Under the pieces are notes generated by a model. The model was not told the DNA's origin and ran no database searches. It saw nothing but the letters and a program-made list of their open reading frames with translations. The translations under genes were made by a program, and so were the position numbers. Source: Niastella vici (lineage in GTDB: Bacteria > Bacteroidota > Bacteroidia > Chitinophagales > Chitinophagaceae). From it: a stretch of DNA of 64,000 nucleotides. This document shows positions 16,169-25,676 of this stretch, in pieces. The DNA is taken from assembly GCF_002077945.1 (NCBI RefSeq), contig NZ_LVYD01000024.1, positions 1 to 64,000 of the forward strand. Direction: 5' to 3'. Numbering within the stretch: position 1 is the first letter of the stretch; each line of letters starts with the position of its first letter.

Positions 16169-16761
16169 GTCGCTTGCGTATTATTTAAGGCCCCGATAAG
16201 CAGGTAACAATTAGTTCACAACCTGTTTACAATGAAGTAATAAATAAAAGTTTGATTTGTATAGTTTCCCTGTAGCGACCCTTTCAACTCCCGATAAAAA
16301 AATAGCCTCCCGGAGGGGAGGCTGCACTAATCAAATACCATTAACCATTAAACCTTATCCTATGAAAATTCAAATATAGTGTGAATATCTCAAAGTATAG
16401 GTCGTATCAATATTAAATTTTTGACTGAACGAATATAATTGACTGAGGTCAATGTAAAAATAATCTAATTTCCGCACGCCTTTTCCTATCTGAATAACCT
16501 ACGCAACCGTTTGCGTTTACATTTTATTTATCACTATATTAAGTATTATCAGAGCGCTTTGCAGGTTCAAATTTTATAGACCAAACACACTTAATTTAAA
16601 CAACTGGTTATTATAATTATACGCATATAGTTCACTTCTGTACCATCTTCAGCCTAACAATTTGACGATGGTCAAGTTCTACGGGCTAAAAAGAAGAAAT
16701 ACATTACGTTTATTGCATATTTAAGCATATGTGGCTTTATTTCAAGCGCCCTTCTTCTCCC
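16169..16761. other. Intergenic region with an orphan minus-strand terminator
   Basis: No protein gene is supported in these 593 AT-rich bases. A terminator-like hairpin facing left lies at 16295-16323 and a minus-strand TATATTTG box lies at 16371-16378, which together could define an RNA of 50 to 70 bases. Confidence 0.5.
16295..16323 (-). terminator. Terminator-like hairpin facing left
   Basis: On the minus strand AGCCTCCC, CTCC and GGGAGGCT form an 8-bp stem followed by ATTTTTTTAT. The thioredoxin-like gene on this strand ends about 440 bases earlier, so it may end that transcript or a separate small RNA. Confidence 0.6.
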
Positions 16762-17331
16762 CTACCAATTCGATTTAAAACTCTTCTGATATTCATCAAA
16801 CGGCACTTTACCGTATTTGCCTTCGCCGAAATATTTGGCGATGAGCTCAAACTCATTCGGGGCCAGATAACCGGGAATTGCCTGCGGTTCGCCATCAACG
16901 GGAATGATCACTGTAGTAGGATATGATAACTGTCCATTCGTGAGATAAATGGCAAAATCATGGGTCTTTTGCGCTGTATTGAAATCGTAGGTTTTTCCAT
17001 TCCAGGTAATGCTTTTGCGTCCTTCGGCATCAAACTTTACCGGATAGAACTTCTGCTGCACATAGCTGGTGACATCTTTGTTTGAATACGTTTTTTTATC
17101 CATCACCTTACACCAGCCACACCAGTCGGTATACAGATCGATCAACACCGGCCGCTTCTCCTTTTTCAGGCCTGCCGCCGCATCATCAATGCTCAGCCAT
17201 TTCAGTTTTTCTGCTGCCGCTTCATTGCCCGTTGGGCTCAATTTCATATTCTCTGCCGTCACGGCCGGCTTTTCTGCACAGGAAAAAACAACCAGCCAGC
17301 AAAAGAAAACCGACATTTTCAATGTTCGCAT
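16762..17331 (-). CDS. Thioredoxin-fold lipoprotein (WCGWC)
   Basis: The 189-residue protein begins with a lipoprotein signal whose lipobox is FSC near residue 18 (MRTLKMSVFFCWLVVFSCAE). The thioredoxin_7-type domain carries DLYTDWCGWCKVMDKKTY, with the CxxC pair near residues 71-74, followed by KFDAEGR and a cis-Pro candidate in SYPTTVII near 138. Such proteins reduce or isomerise disulfides of envelope proteins. The C-terminus ends in a charged helix. It is transcribed away from ubiX, with 39 bases between their start codons. Confidence 0.87.
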   Translation of the reverse strand: MRTLKMSVFFCWLVVFSCAEKPAVTAENMKLSPTGNEAAAEKLKWLSIDDAAAGLKKEKRPVLIDLYTDWCGWCKVMDKKTYSNKDVTSYVQQKFYPVKFDAEGRKSITWNGKTYDFNTAQKTHDFAIYLTNGQLSYPTTVIIPVDGEPQAIPGYLAPNEFELIAKYFGEGKYGKVPFDEYQKSFKSNW

Positions 17332-17370
17332 GTGTACTTTTGTTTAACAACATAAATTTAAGTCTTTTCC

Positions 17371-17934
17371 ATGCATAAAATTGTCTTGGCTATTACAGGC
17401 GCCAGTGGAAGCATTTACGCCAAATTGCTGATTGAGAAATTACTTACGATTAAAGATCAATGGCAGGATGTTGGCGTGGTAATGACCGATAACGCCAAAC
17501 AGGTGTGGGAAACCGAACTCGGAAATGCCAGTTATTCCCAATACCCCGTTAGTTTTTATTCAACCAAAGACTTCACTGCACCTTTCGCTTCCGGTTCGGG
17601 CCGTTACAATACCATGATCATTGCCCCCTGCTCTATGGGTACTTTAGGCCGTATTGCCTCGGGCGTTTCGAGCGACCTTATTTCACGCGCTGCCGATGTT
17701 GTGCTGAAAGAACGCCGCAAACTTATTTGTGTGGTGAGGGATACGCCGTATAACCTGATCCACATCCGCAATATGGAAACCGTTACCCTGGCCGGCGGTA
17801 TTATTTGCCCCGCCACCCCTTCTTTTTACAGCCGCCCTGCCACCATTGAAGAGGCGGTGGCCACTGTTACCGACCGGGTGCTTGATTTAGCAGGGTTGGA
17901 TATCTCTACTTATCGATGGGGCAATGAGAAATAA
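17371..17934 (+). CDS. ubiX: Flavin prenyltransferase UbiX
   Basis: The 187-residue cytosolic flavoprotein transfers dimethylallyl to FMN to make the prenylated-FMN cofactor of UbiD-type decarboxylases. Seen here are ITGASGSIYAKLL at the N-terminus, the APCSMGTLGRIASGVSSDLISRAADVVLKERRKL block near residue 89, and VRDTPYNLIHIRNM and ICPATPSFYSRP near 125-150, all typical of UbiX. No ubiD gene is in the window, so its partner must be elsewhere. A long hairpin of GTTACAGG words follows the stop. Confidence 0.94.
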   Translation: MHKIVLAITGASGSIYAKLLIEKLLTIKDQWQDVGVVMTDNAKQVWETELGNASYSQYPVSFYSTKDFTAPFASGSGRYNTMIIAPCSMGTLGRIASGVSSDLISRAADVVLKERRKLICVVRDTPYNLIHIRNMETVTLAGGIICPATPSFYSRPATIEEAVATVTDRVLDLAGLDISTYRWGNEK

Positions 17935-17960
17935 AACTGACATTAATACCTATTAAAGCG

Positions 17961-18026
17961 TTACAGGTTACAAGTTGCAGGTTACAGGGCTTTAACTCCT
18001 TGTAACCTGAAACCTGTAACCTGTAA
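17961..18026. repeat. Long hairpin of GTTACAGG words
   Basis: TTACAGGTTACAAGTTGC.. (17961-17987) is largely complementary to ..CTTGTAACCTGAAACCTGTA.. (to about 18026), with a few mismatches and an 11-base loop. It sits between the convergent ubiX and lolA genes, where it may act as a two-way terminator. The words match those at 50-80. Confidence 0.7.
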
Positions 18027-18069
18027 TTTATATCCTGAATCCAGTACCGAAACCGGTATTCCGGATAAA

Positions 18070-18723
18070 CTATCTTAAGTCTATAACTTCTACCCCGGGG
18101 TATTTGCTTTTATCAAACACAAACAGGTTATCGGGTAAGTTAGCGCTGCCATTCATGTTAGGTACAGTATATACCACCACATTGCCCGATTTATCGAGCA
18201 CGCGGGTGCTGTAAATGGTTTTGGCCTGTTTATCAACGAGCAGGTAAACCTTGTGGAAGGGTTTGGTTTTATCAACCGGCGTCATCTCAATTTCCTGTAC
18301 CGCTTTCTTGTTCACCACTTTATCGCCATTCAGCTTATACAGGAAGTCCTTATCATAAAAATTGGTAAACAACTTTTGCATGCTGATCGTACTGGCCGAA
18401 GGATCGGGTTTGGTGATGGTAACTTCATTGGCCGATTTATCGTACGTCCAAATGTTGGCGCCATCGCAGAAGATCTCCTGGCCGGTACCGGCAACACTGA
18501 TGCGGTAACGCGAACCTTTCATGGAAGCTGTACCCTTTTTGGTACCCAGCACATGGCCCTTGCTGTCTTCATTGCTCAGGGTAAATACGGCCTGAACCGA
18601 TTTAAAGGTTTTGAACTTGGCGCTCACGGCATCCAGTATTTTTTTGGCGGCGGGATCGCTTTGTTGACAATAACTTATGGAGGCTATAAAGAATGTAAAA
18701 ATTAATGCAATTAGGCTTTTCAT
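18070..18723 (-). CDS. lolA: Outer-membrane lipoprotein carrier LolA
   Basis: I use the ATG at 18723; a TTG nine codons upstream lies inside the promoter. The 217-residue periplasmic protein has a signal peptide (MKSLIALIFTFFIASISYCQ). The mature part fits LolA: an early FKTFKSVQAVFTLSNED, KGTASMKGSRYRI, EIFCDGANIWTYDKSANEVTI and a late VVYTVPNMNGSANLPDNLFVFD. LolA shuttles lipoproteins from LolCDE to the outer membrane. It directly follows ftsK on the same strand, an order seen in many bacteria. Confidence 0.92.
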   Translation of the reverse strand: MKSLIALIFTFFIASISYCQQSDPAAKKILDAVSAKFKTFKSVQAVFTLSNEDSKGHVLGTKKGTASMKGSRYRISVAGTGQEIFCDGANIWTYDKSANEVTITKPDPSASTISMQKLFTNFYDKDFLYKLNGDKVVNKKAVQEIEMTPVDKTKPFHKVYLLVDKQAKTIYSTRVLDKSGNVVVYTVPNMNGSANLPDNLFVFDKSKYPGVEVIDLR

Positions 18724-18747
18724 TATATGTGCTTTGTGTAAAGGCCG

Positions 18748-18778
18748 CAAAGATATTGGTTATAACCTTTAGCGGCAA
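18748..18778 (-). promoter_or_regulatory. Promoter of lolA
   Basis: On the minus strand TTG (18778-18776), a 20-base spacer and TATCTTTG (18755-18748). The ATG is 24 bases downstream. It lies in the 117-base ftsK-lolA gap, so lolA need not depend on ftsK readthrough. Confidence 0.55.
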
Positions 18779-18840
18779 TAATAAGACGCCAATTGTTAAT
18801 GGAGGTTGTATTTTAAAAACACATTAACAAATTTCTAACC

Positions 18841-21387
18841 CTATATTAAATCGGCCAAATGGCGTTCGAGGTCGGCCTCCGTCTTAATAAGTACATCGCG
18901 GGCCTTGCTTCCCTGGCTGGGTCCTACAATACCGGCTGCTTCCAGTTGGTCCATCAGGCGGCCGGCGCGGTTATAGCCCAGTTTCATCCGTCGTTGCAAC
19001 AGGGAGGTAGAGCCCATTTGGCTGGTAACGATCATGCGGGCAGCGCTTTCGAACAGGGTATCGCGGTCGTCGAGGTCGAGTTCCTTGCCTTCGAATTGCT
19101 TTTCATCAACATATTCAGGCAGGAAGAAGGCCTGCGGGTATCCTTCCTGGGTACCAATGAAATCGCAAATACTGTCCACTTCGGGCGTATCAACAAAGGC
19201 GCATTGCAGGCGGGTGATCTCCCCGTTATAGGAGATCAACATATCACCTTTACCGATCAACTGCTCGGCGCCACCGGCATCGAGGATGGTGCGGGAGTCG
19301 ATCTTTGATGACACTTTAAACGCAATACGCACCGGGAAGTTGGCCTTGATGGTACCGGTGATGATATTCACCGACGGGCGCTGGGTGGCAATGATCAAAT
19401 GGATACCTACCGCGCGGGCCAGCTGCGCCAACCGCGCAATCGGCATTTCCACCTCTTTACCAGCCGTCATAATGAGGTCGGCAAACTCATCGACCACCAG
19501 TACAATAAATGGTAAGAACTGGTGACCCTTTTGCGGGTTCAGCTTCCGCTTTATAAACTTCTCGTTGTATTCACGAATGTTACGGGCGCCGGCTTCCTTC
19601 AACAGATCGTACCGGTTATCCATTTCAATACACAGGGCATTCAGCGTATGAATTACCTTTTTGGTATCGGTAATGATGGCTTCTTCTTCGCCCGGTAATT
19701 TGGCCAGGAAGTGCGTTTCAATATTGCGGTACAGGCTCAACTCCACTTTCTTGGGGTCAACCAGTACCAGCTTTATTTGCGAGGGATGTTTTTTATACAA
19801 CAGCGATACCAGGATGGCGTTCAAACCAACCGATTTACCCTGACCGGTAGCACCGGCCATAAGCAGGTGCGGCATGGTGGTAAGGTCAACTATAAAATTC
19901 TCGTTATCGATCTTCTTACCAATGGCTATCGGCAGGCTGAAGCTGTTATGCTGGAATTTCTCAGATGACAGCATGCTGCGCATACTCACTACGGTCTTCT
20001 TCACATTGGGCACTTCAATACCCACGGTTCCCTTACCAGGGATAGGCGCAATGATACGGATACCCAGGGCCGCCAGGCTAAGGGCAATATCATCTTCAAG
20101 GTTCTTGATACGCGAAATACGTACCCCCGCAGCCGGCACAATTTCATACAGGGTTACCGTTGGGCCTACGGTTGCGCTGATCTTTTGAATATCGATATCA
20201 TAGTTCTTCAGTGTGTTGATGATCTGGTTCTTGTTGGTCTCCAGTTCGGCAGGGTCCTGAATGATGCGCTCACTGCCATGCAGCTCCAACAAGTCAAGCG
20301 AGGGGTATTTATAATCGCGCAGATCGAGCGAGGGATCGTAGGGCTCCTGGTTAACAACAGGCTTTTGTTCAACTTTCGGTTCTTCAACCGGTACTTCTGG
20401 CTGGTCTACTTCGGGATATGTTTTGATCTCCAGTTCCAGTTGGGGCGGCGGTTGTTTGCCCTTTCCTTTTTGTACCAGCGGTGTTTCCACGGCCAGCGGG
20501 ATCTCCGGAGTGTCCTCTTCTTCTTCCTCTTCCATTTCTTCTGCTGAAACAGGTTCTTCCCCAACCGGTTCTTCTTTTTCAACAAAGTTTAACTCAACGG
20601 GCAGCTCTTCTTCATTTTGAGTTTTGGGTACTTTTTTCATGGTACCCATACCATCTTTCAGCTTGTTAGGTGTAATGACCTCAGGTGTTTCTGTTGCTGT
20701 GGTGGCAACCACCAGGGTGGCCCCTTCCTTAACGGGTTCTGCTGTTTTGGGTTTTGAAAATGTGGGGGCTTTGAACACCGGGTTAAAACGCCAGATGATA
20801 TACGCCAGGCCGCCAAGCAGCAATAAGGCGCCGGTTCCAACACTGCCAATCATGCGCACCAGCCAGTCGCTGCATAAATTTCCTACAGCCCCGCCCCAGG
20901 CAAATGAGCTGCTGCGGAACACAAACGAGAACACCACACTGAAAAATAACAGGCCTACTATAACGTAGCGCACATTGCGCCAGAGGGAAAATATCTTACT
21001 GCCCAACAATGCATTTACACCTATTACAAAGAACAGGCTGCAGAACATGAAGGAGGCCGCGCCAAATCCTTTATAAAAGAACAGGTGCGAAATATAGGCG
21101 CCGAGATTACCCAGCAGGTTGGTGGTCTTTACCTCTTCACCGGGCAATAATATAGCTGCGCCTCTGAATACCTTGTCCTGGTCTTCCTTCCAGGTAAACA
21201 GGTACGATGCAAAGGCGATAAATAAAAACAGGCTGATCAATAAGGCGAAGGCACCAGCTATCTTGTGGGTACGTTCGTCTTTTACCAATTGTTTTACCGA
21301 AACCTGAACTTCTTTCTCAGGTTTGAATTTTTCCGGATTAGCTGGCTTTTTCTTGTCTGCTTTTTCTGCTTTTAAGCGGTTGGCCAT
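18841..21387 (-). CDS. ftsK: FtsK/SpoIIIE DNA translocase
   Basis: The 848-residue inner-membrane protein pumps chromosome ends through the division septum. Residues about 40-200 contain four membrane segments, followed by an acidic Pro/Glu-rich linker (about 230-360) that is short compared with E. coli FtsK. The motor has GATGQGKSVGLNA (Walker A, near 514) and LVVDEFADLIM (Walker B, near 633), plus ATQRPSVNIITGTIKANFP. The C-terminal gamma winged helix (MGSTSLLQRRMKLGYNRAGR) recognises orienting DNA sites. A TATCTTTG box ends only five bases before the ATG, suggesting leaderless mRNA. Confidence 0.96.
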   Translation of the reverse strand: MANRLKAEKADKKKPANPEKFKPEKEVQVSVKQLVKDERTHKIAGAFALLISLFLFIAFASYLFTWKEDQDKVFRGAAILLPGEEVKTTNLLGNLGAYISHLFFYKGFGAASFMFCSLFFVIGVNALLGSKIFSLWRNVRYVIVGLLFFSVVFSFVFRSSSFAWGGAVGNLCSDWLVRMIGSVGTGALLLLGGLAYIIWRFNPVFKAPTFSKPKTAEPVKEGATLVVATTATETPEVITPNKLKDGMGTMKKVPKTQNEEELPVELNFVEKEEPVGEEPVSAEEMEEEEEEDTPEIPLAVETPLVQKGKGKQPPPQLELEIKTYPEVDQPEVPVEEPKVEQKPVVNQEPYDPSLDLRDYKYPSLDLLELHGSERIIQDPAELETNKNQIINTLKNYDIDIQKISATVGPTVTLYEIVPAAGVRISRIKNLEDDIALSLAALGIRIIAPIPGKGTVGIEVPNVKKTVVSMRSMLSSEKFQHNSFSLPIAIGKKIDNENFIVDLTTMPHLLMAGATGQGKSVGLNAILVSLLYKKHPSQIKLVLVDPKKVELSLYRNIETHFLAKLPGEEEAIITDTKKVIHTLNALCIEMDNRYDLLKEAGARNIREYNEKFIKRKLNPQKGHQFLPFIVLVVDEFADLIMTAGKEVEMPIARLAQLARAVGIHLIIATQRPSVNIITGTIKANFPVRIAFKVSSKIDSRTILDAGGAEQLIGKGDMLISYNGEITRLQCAFVDTPEVDSICDFIGTQEGYPQAFFLPEYVDEKQFEGKELDLDDRDTLFESAARMIVTSQMGSTSLLQRRMKLGYNRAGRLMDQLEAAGIVGPSQGSKARDVLIKTEADLERHLADLI

Positions 21388-21392
21388 GTTCG

Positions 21393-21400
21393 CAAAGATA
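21393..21400 (-). promoter_or_regulatory. -7 box five bases before the ftsK start codon
   Basis: The minus strand reads TATCTTTG-CGAAC-ATG. The start of transcription expected a few bases after TTTG would coincide with the ATG. No -33 element is seen at normal spacing. Confidence 0.5.
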
Positions 21401-21538
21401 AGTAGTTTAAGGTATAAGGATTAATGTTGGCAAGGAGGCCATAGCTATTGAAATTGTTAACTTTTGTACTCAATGGTGGCCTTTTTTCGTACATTCACCC
21501 TTCGAAACTAACGCCCCCGGCTAAAACCCGGGTACTTT

Positions 21539-23521
21539 ATGAGACCGATAAGCCATCCTCGATTTGTATCCACCAGCGCTACTCACCGTTCTCCTTTTCG
21601 TAAGGCCATCAAACATACCTATTTTTATATCCTGCTTTTTTGTTTTGCAACCAATAGTTATGCACAATGGGCCGATTCCATGATCATCGATGTTGCCGAG
21701 ATCCGTTATCAGAAAACAATATCCAAACAAGCCTTTTTCACTTCCCAGGCCAAACACCAGGTGCCGGATGCCAACATCATAAACCTGCCGTTTAAACAAA
21801 ATTCGGGCGCCTACCTGCCCCATGACCTGCCCGGCAAATTAATTGAGCAGGATTGTTTTTTACAATTCATATTAAAGAACAGTTCCGATACCGGGATCAC
21901 GGTTTGTTTTATTCCCGGTACCTATTGCCGGGATATTACCCTTTTTAAAGCGCAGCCTGGTGCGCTGCAAACCAGCTTTGCACGCCTGCCCGACAGCAAC
22001 ACCATCGATGCCCGGTACGCTGGTGTAAGACGGATCGAATTGCAGCCCCATGAACTATCAGTTTATTATTGCCGGTTCAACTTTGTGCGTACCAATGTAA
22101 ATTCCCTTATTCCCCGCATTATCAGGTACGATTACCTGTATCAATGGAACATGTTGCAACGCGACCGCGACAGCCTGCTCGATGTGTTTTCCTACACGGT
22201 ATCGGGTGTATTATTGTTCATGATCTTTTATTCGCTGGCCGTTTATATACAAAGCAGGAATAAGGAATTTATCTTTTATGCCTACTATACTTTGCTCACC
22301 TGTTCGCTCATGTTCCTTAAGTCGTACCTGAACAACAGCGCATCGGCCTTCAATTATTTTTATGAAGAGTACCTCGACTTTATGATCATGACGGGCAGTG
22401 TTGTTACCTACCAGCTCTTCGTACGCAAATTCATAAACAGCAAGGAGAATTATCCGTTACTCGACAGGTTCCTGCATTATTTTTCCCTGTTGCTGGTAGC
22501 CTCCAGTATTGTTTTTTCAATGGTGTACTTTTTTACCGACGAGTACATTCTGTTAAATATCATGGAGAACCTGATCAAGCTGTTCTTCTTTTTAACCGGT
22601 GTATTCTTTATTGCGTACAGTCTTAAAAAGAAGAATCCCCTGCTCAATTACCTGGCAGCGGGCAATTTCGCCCTGGTATTATTTGCAGTGATCTCCTATA
22701 TCATTATCATAACGGGCTGGAAGCTGATAGAAAGTAATACCACCTCCATCTTTAACCGGGCCATGTTCTATTATGAACTGGGTTTGGTGCTGGAACTGGG
22801 TTTCTTTTTGAGTGGACTGGCCTATAAAAACCGCCGCGATATTATTGAACGGGTAAAAGAACGGGAGCGCCTGAAGCTGGAGAACGAACGGAAAGAATTT
22901 GATAAACAAATGGCGGTGATGGCTGCCAAACAGGAAGAACGGAACCGCATTTCGGCCGATATGCACGATGAGCTGGGTTCGGGCGTAACCGCCATCCGCC
23001 TCATGAGTGAGATCATGAAGAGCCGGTTAAAGGGCGATGTGGTTCCCGAACTGGAAAAGATCTCCAACTCGGCCAATGAACTGCTGGGCAAGATGAATAC
23101 CATCATCTGGACCATGAAAAGCAGTAACGATACCCTGGAAAGCCTTATCGCCTACATCAGGGCGCATGCGATAGAATACTTTGATTCAACACCCATTGAA
23201 TGTAAGGTGCAGTTACCCGCGCTTATACCGCAGGCAGAAGTAAGCGGAGAAAAAAGAAGGAATATCTTTTTGAGTATAAAAGAAGCATTGAACAATGCCC
23301 TCAAACATTCGCAGGCCTCGCAAATTCAGATCATCATTGTCACCAATGATAAACGGCTCATCATAAAAGTGGCCGATAATGGCGTAGGCATCGATGCCGA
23401 TAAACTGCGCCGTTTCGGGAACGGCCTCAGCAATATGCGCCGCCGGATGGAAAGCATTGACGGTTCTTTCAAAATAGAATCGAACAGGAACTGTGTTCTT
23501 ACCTTTGAGGCGCCGATTTAA
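21539..23521 (+). CDS. 7TMR-DISM sensor histidine kinase (NarL-type), orphan
   Basis: The 660-residue protein has a signal sequence (about residues 20-45), a periplasmic beta domain (7TMR-DISMED2-like, about 60-200), seven membrane segments (about 215-415) and a coiled coil (430-465). The kinase follows with RISADMHDELGSG, the phospho-accepting His near 478, IIWTMKSSNDTLESL near 520, and a Bergerat ATPase fold seen as EALNNALKHS, VADNGVGID and FGNGLSNMRRRME. This HisKA_3/HATPase layout normally works with a LuxR/NarL response regulator, but none lies next to it. The extracellular ligand is unknown. The gene stands alone, divergent from ftsK. Confidence 0.92.
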   Translation: MRPISHPRFVSTSATHRSPFRKAIKHTYFYILLFCFATNSYAQWADSMIIDVAEIRYQKTISKQAFFTSQAKHQVPDANIINLPFKQNSGAYLPHDLPGKLIEQDCFLQFILKNSSDTGITVCFIPGTYCRDITLFKAQPGALQTSFARLPDSNTIDARYAGVRRIELQPHELSVYYCRFNFVRTNVNSLIPRIIRYDYLYQWNMLQRDRDSLLDVFSYTVSGVLLFMIFYSLAVYIQSRNKEFIFYAYYTLLTCSLMFLKSYLNNSASAFNYFYEEYLDFMIMTGSVVTYQLFVRKFINSKENYPLLDRFLHYFSLLLVASSIVFSMVYFFTDEYILLNIMENLIKLFFFLTGVFFIAYSLKKKNPLLNYLAAGNFALVLFAVISYIIIITGWKLIESNTTSIFNRAMFYYELGLVLELGFFLSGLAYKNRRDIIERVKERERLKLENERKEFDKQMAVMAAKQEERNRISADMHDELGSGVTAIRLMSEIMKSRLKGDVVPELEKISNSANELLGKMNTIIWTMKSSNDTLESLIAYIRAHAIEYFDSTPIECKVQLPALIPQAEVSGEKRRNIFLSIKEALNNALKHSQASQIQIIIVTNDKRLIIKVADNGVGIDADKLRRFGNGLSNMRRRMESIDGSFKIESNRNCVLTFEAPI

Positions 23522-23585
23522 TACCCCCCACCTCCTAAAGGGGGAGCAAATACCGGTTACCTGATCGCACGATTCACTATGACCT

Positions 23586-23978
23586 TTATGCTTTCTTATT
23601 ACCAAGGCCTAAAAACAAAAAGATCCATCCTGCAATAAAGAACACGCCACCTATAGGAGTAATGGCCCCAATGCCGCGTAACCCCACGGTGTTGGTTGCC
23701 TGTAATAAAGTAAGGGCGTATAAAGAACCGGAGAACAGTACAATACCGGTAATAAAACAAACGCCGGCATACCTGATATTGCGATGCGGGAATTTTTCGA
23801 ACAAAATAGCAATGGCCAGTAAAGCGAAGGTATGATAGAACTGGTACCGCACGCCTGTTTCAAAAGTACTGACGGTTTCGGGCGGCACCATTGTCTTTAA
23901 CCCATGTGCGCCAAAAGCACCCAGGGTTACGGCCAGTGCTCCCAGCACAGCGGCCGTACGCAAAAAACCTTTATGCAT
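23586..23978 (-). CDS. DUF423 (YgdD-like) inner-membrane protein
   Basis: The 130-residue protein has four predicted membrane segments and the DUF423 hallmarks: ALAVTLGAFGAHGLK near residue 14, FETGVRYQFYHTFALLAIA near 40, FSGSLYALTLL, and the end ITPIGGVFFIAGWIFL. Biochemical function of the family is not established. Its ATG overlaps the last bases of aroK by 8 bases, so the two are translationally coupled. Confidence 0.9.
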   Translation of the reverse strand: MHKGFLRTAAVLGALAVTLGAFGAHGLKTMVPPETVSTFETGVRYQFYHTFALLAIAILFEKFPHRNIRYAGVCFITGIVLFSGSLYALTLLQATNTVGLRGIGAITPIGGVFFIAGWIFLFLGLGNKKA

Positions 23979-24480
23979 GTAAAACGGTTTGTATAAAGTC
24001 GTTCATCGAGATGGCATCTTCCTTACTGATAATTACATCGGCCTGCTCATAATACATGCGGCGTTCATTCAATTTACGAATGATGTAATGTTTCAGGTCT
24101 TCGTCCCTGATATCTTTCAGCAATGGCCGTTGTACGCGCTCTTTCAGCAGTCGATGCAGCAATACATCAACCTGTGTATTGAGCCATACCACAGTACCAT
24201 ACTTTTTCATGAATTCGATATTATTGAAAAAACAGGGCGTGCCGCCACCGCAGGACAATACCATATTGGTATTTTCATCGACAATTTTCTCCAACACTTC
24301 TTTTTCCCTGCTGCGAAAATACTCTTCGCCCGATTCACCGAAGATATCGGGGATGCCTCGCTTTTCTTCTTCCACAATCACTTCGTCGAGGTCATAGAAC
24401 GGTAAACTCAGCCGTTGCGCAACCTGTTTGCCCCAATGCGTTTTTCCGGAACCCATAAAACCGATCAAGAAAATCCTCAT
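23971..24480 (-). CDS. aroK: Shikimate kinase
   Basis: The 169-residue cytosolic enzyme phosphorylates shikimate at O-3 in the aromatic amino acid pathway. The P-loop GFMGSGKTHWG lies at residues 7-17, DLDEVIV (shikimate-binding Asp) near 31, the SCGGGTP motif near 77-83 and the LID Arg in ERVQRPLL near 113-117. Length is normal for the family. It lies 11 bases after gcdH and overlaps the DUF423 gene, forming a gcdH-aroK-DUF423 operon whose members do not share a pathway. Confidence 0.94.
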   Translation of the reverse strand: MRIFLIGFMGSGKTHWGKQVAQRLSLPFYDLDEVIVEEEKRGIPDIFGESGEEYFRSREKEVLEKIVDENTNMVLSCGGGTPCFFNNIEFMKKYGTVVWLNTQVDVLLHRLLKERVQRPLLKDIRDEDLKHYIIRKLNERRMYYEQADVIISKEDAISMNDFIQTVLHA

Positions 24481-24491
24481 TACCGCGCAAG

Positions 24492-25676
24492 TTATTTAAA
24501 AGCGTTGAAACCGGTAACATCCATACCAGTTATCAGTAAATGTATATCATGTGTGCCTTCGTAAGTAATTACACTTTCAATGTTCATCATATGCCGCATG
24601 ATGGAGTATTCGCCGGTGATGCCGGCGCCGCCAAGCATTTGCCGCGCCTCGCGGGCAATGGTGGCTGCCACATCGCAACCGTTGCGTTTGGCCATGCTCA
24701 CCTGTTGCGGCGTGGCTTTCTCTTCATTCATCAAAACGCCCAATCGCCAGTTCAATAACTGCGCCTTGGTGATCTCGGTGACCATTTCGGCCAGTTTTTT
24801 CTGCTGCAGCTGAAATGCCCCAATGGGTTTATCGAACTGTTTCCGCTCTTTCGAATAACGCAGGGCGGTATCGTAACAATCCATGGCCGCCCCAACCACG
24901 CCCCAGGCTATACCATACCGGGCTTTGGTTAAACAGCTAAGCGGCCCCTTCAACCCTTTTACACCGGGTAAAATATTTTCTTTGGGCACTTTTACATTGT
25001 CAAAGACCAGCTCACCGGTTGCAGAAGCCCGCAAACTCCATTTATTATGGGTTAGCGGGGCCGTGAAACCCTTCATTCCCCGTTCCACGATCAACCCGCG
25101 GATCTCGCCCTCTTCATCCTTGGCCCATACAATGGCCACCTTTGCGTAAGGAGCATTACTGATCCACATTTTGGCGCCATTCAGGATTACATGATCGCCG
25201 GCATCGGTAAAATGAGTGATCATGCTGCCCGGGTCGCTGCCATGGTCGGGTTCGGTAAGCCCAAAACAGCCCAGCCATTCGCCATTGGCCAGCTTGGGCA
25301 GGTATTTGCGCCGCTGGTCTTCACTGCCATATTCAAAAATGGGAAACATTACCAGCGAGCCCTGTACCGAAGCGGTAGACCTTACTCCACTGTCACCACG
25401 CTCCAGCTCCTGCATCATTAAACCGTAGCTGATATAATCGAGCCCGCCACCCCCGTACTCTACGGGTATGGTTGGTCCAAAGCAACCCAGCTCCCCCATT
25501 TGCTGCACTATTTGCTCGGGGAACTCGGCTTTTTGGGCAAACTCTTCAATGATGGGAGAAATCTCTTTTTTTACGTAATTACGAACAGATTCTCTGACAA
25601 GTTTCTGTTCGTCGGTCAATAACTCATCCAGTAAAAAGTAATCCGGGCTGGTGAACAAATCGGTTCTGGTACCCAT
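24492..25676 (-). CDS. gcdH: Glutaryl-CoA dehydrogenase-type acyl-CoA dehydrogenase
   Basis: The 394-residue flavoenzyme resembles mitochondrial GCDH: MGELGCFGPTIPVEYGGGGL near residue 57, MQELERGDSGVRSTASVQGSLV near 87, LGCFGLTEPDHGSDPGSM near 133, KARYGIAWGVVGA near 250 and YEGTHDIH with the catalytic Glu near 376. GCDH oxidises and decarboxylates glutaryl-CoA to crotonyl-CoA in lysine and tryptophan breakdown. A 3-hydroxybutyryl-CoA dehydrogenase further on (50271) could act later in the same route. First gene of the aroK operon. Confidence 0.92.
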   Translation of the reverse strand: MGTRTDLFTSPDYFLLDELLTDEQKLVRESVRNYVKKEISPIIEEFAQKAEFPEQIVQQMGELGCFGPTIPVEYGGGGLDYISYGLMMQELERGDSGVRSTASVQGSLVMFPIFEYGSEDQRRKYLPKLANGEWLGCFGLTEPDHGSDPGSMITHFTDAGDHVILNGAKMWISNAPYAKVAIVWAKDEEGEIRGLIVERGMKGFTAPLTHNKWSLRASATGELVFDNVKVPKENILPGVKGLKGPLSCLTKARYGIAWGVVGAAMDCYDTALRYSKERKQFDKPIGAFQLQQKKLAEMVTEITKAQLLNWRLGVLMNEEKATPQQVSMAKRNGCDVAATIAREARQMLGGAGITGEYSIMRHMMNIESVITYEGTHDIHLLITGMDVTGFNAFK

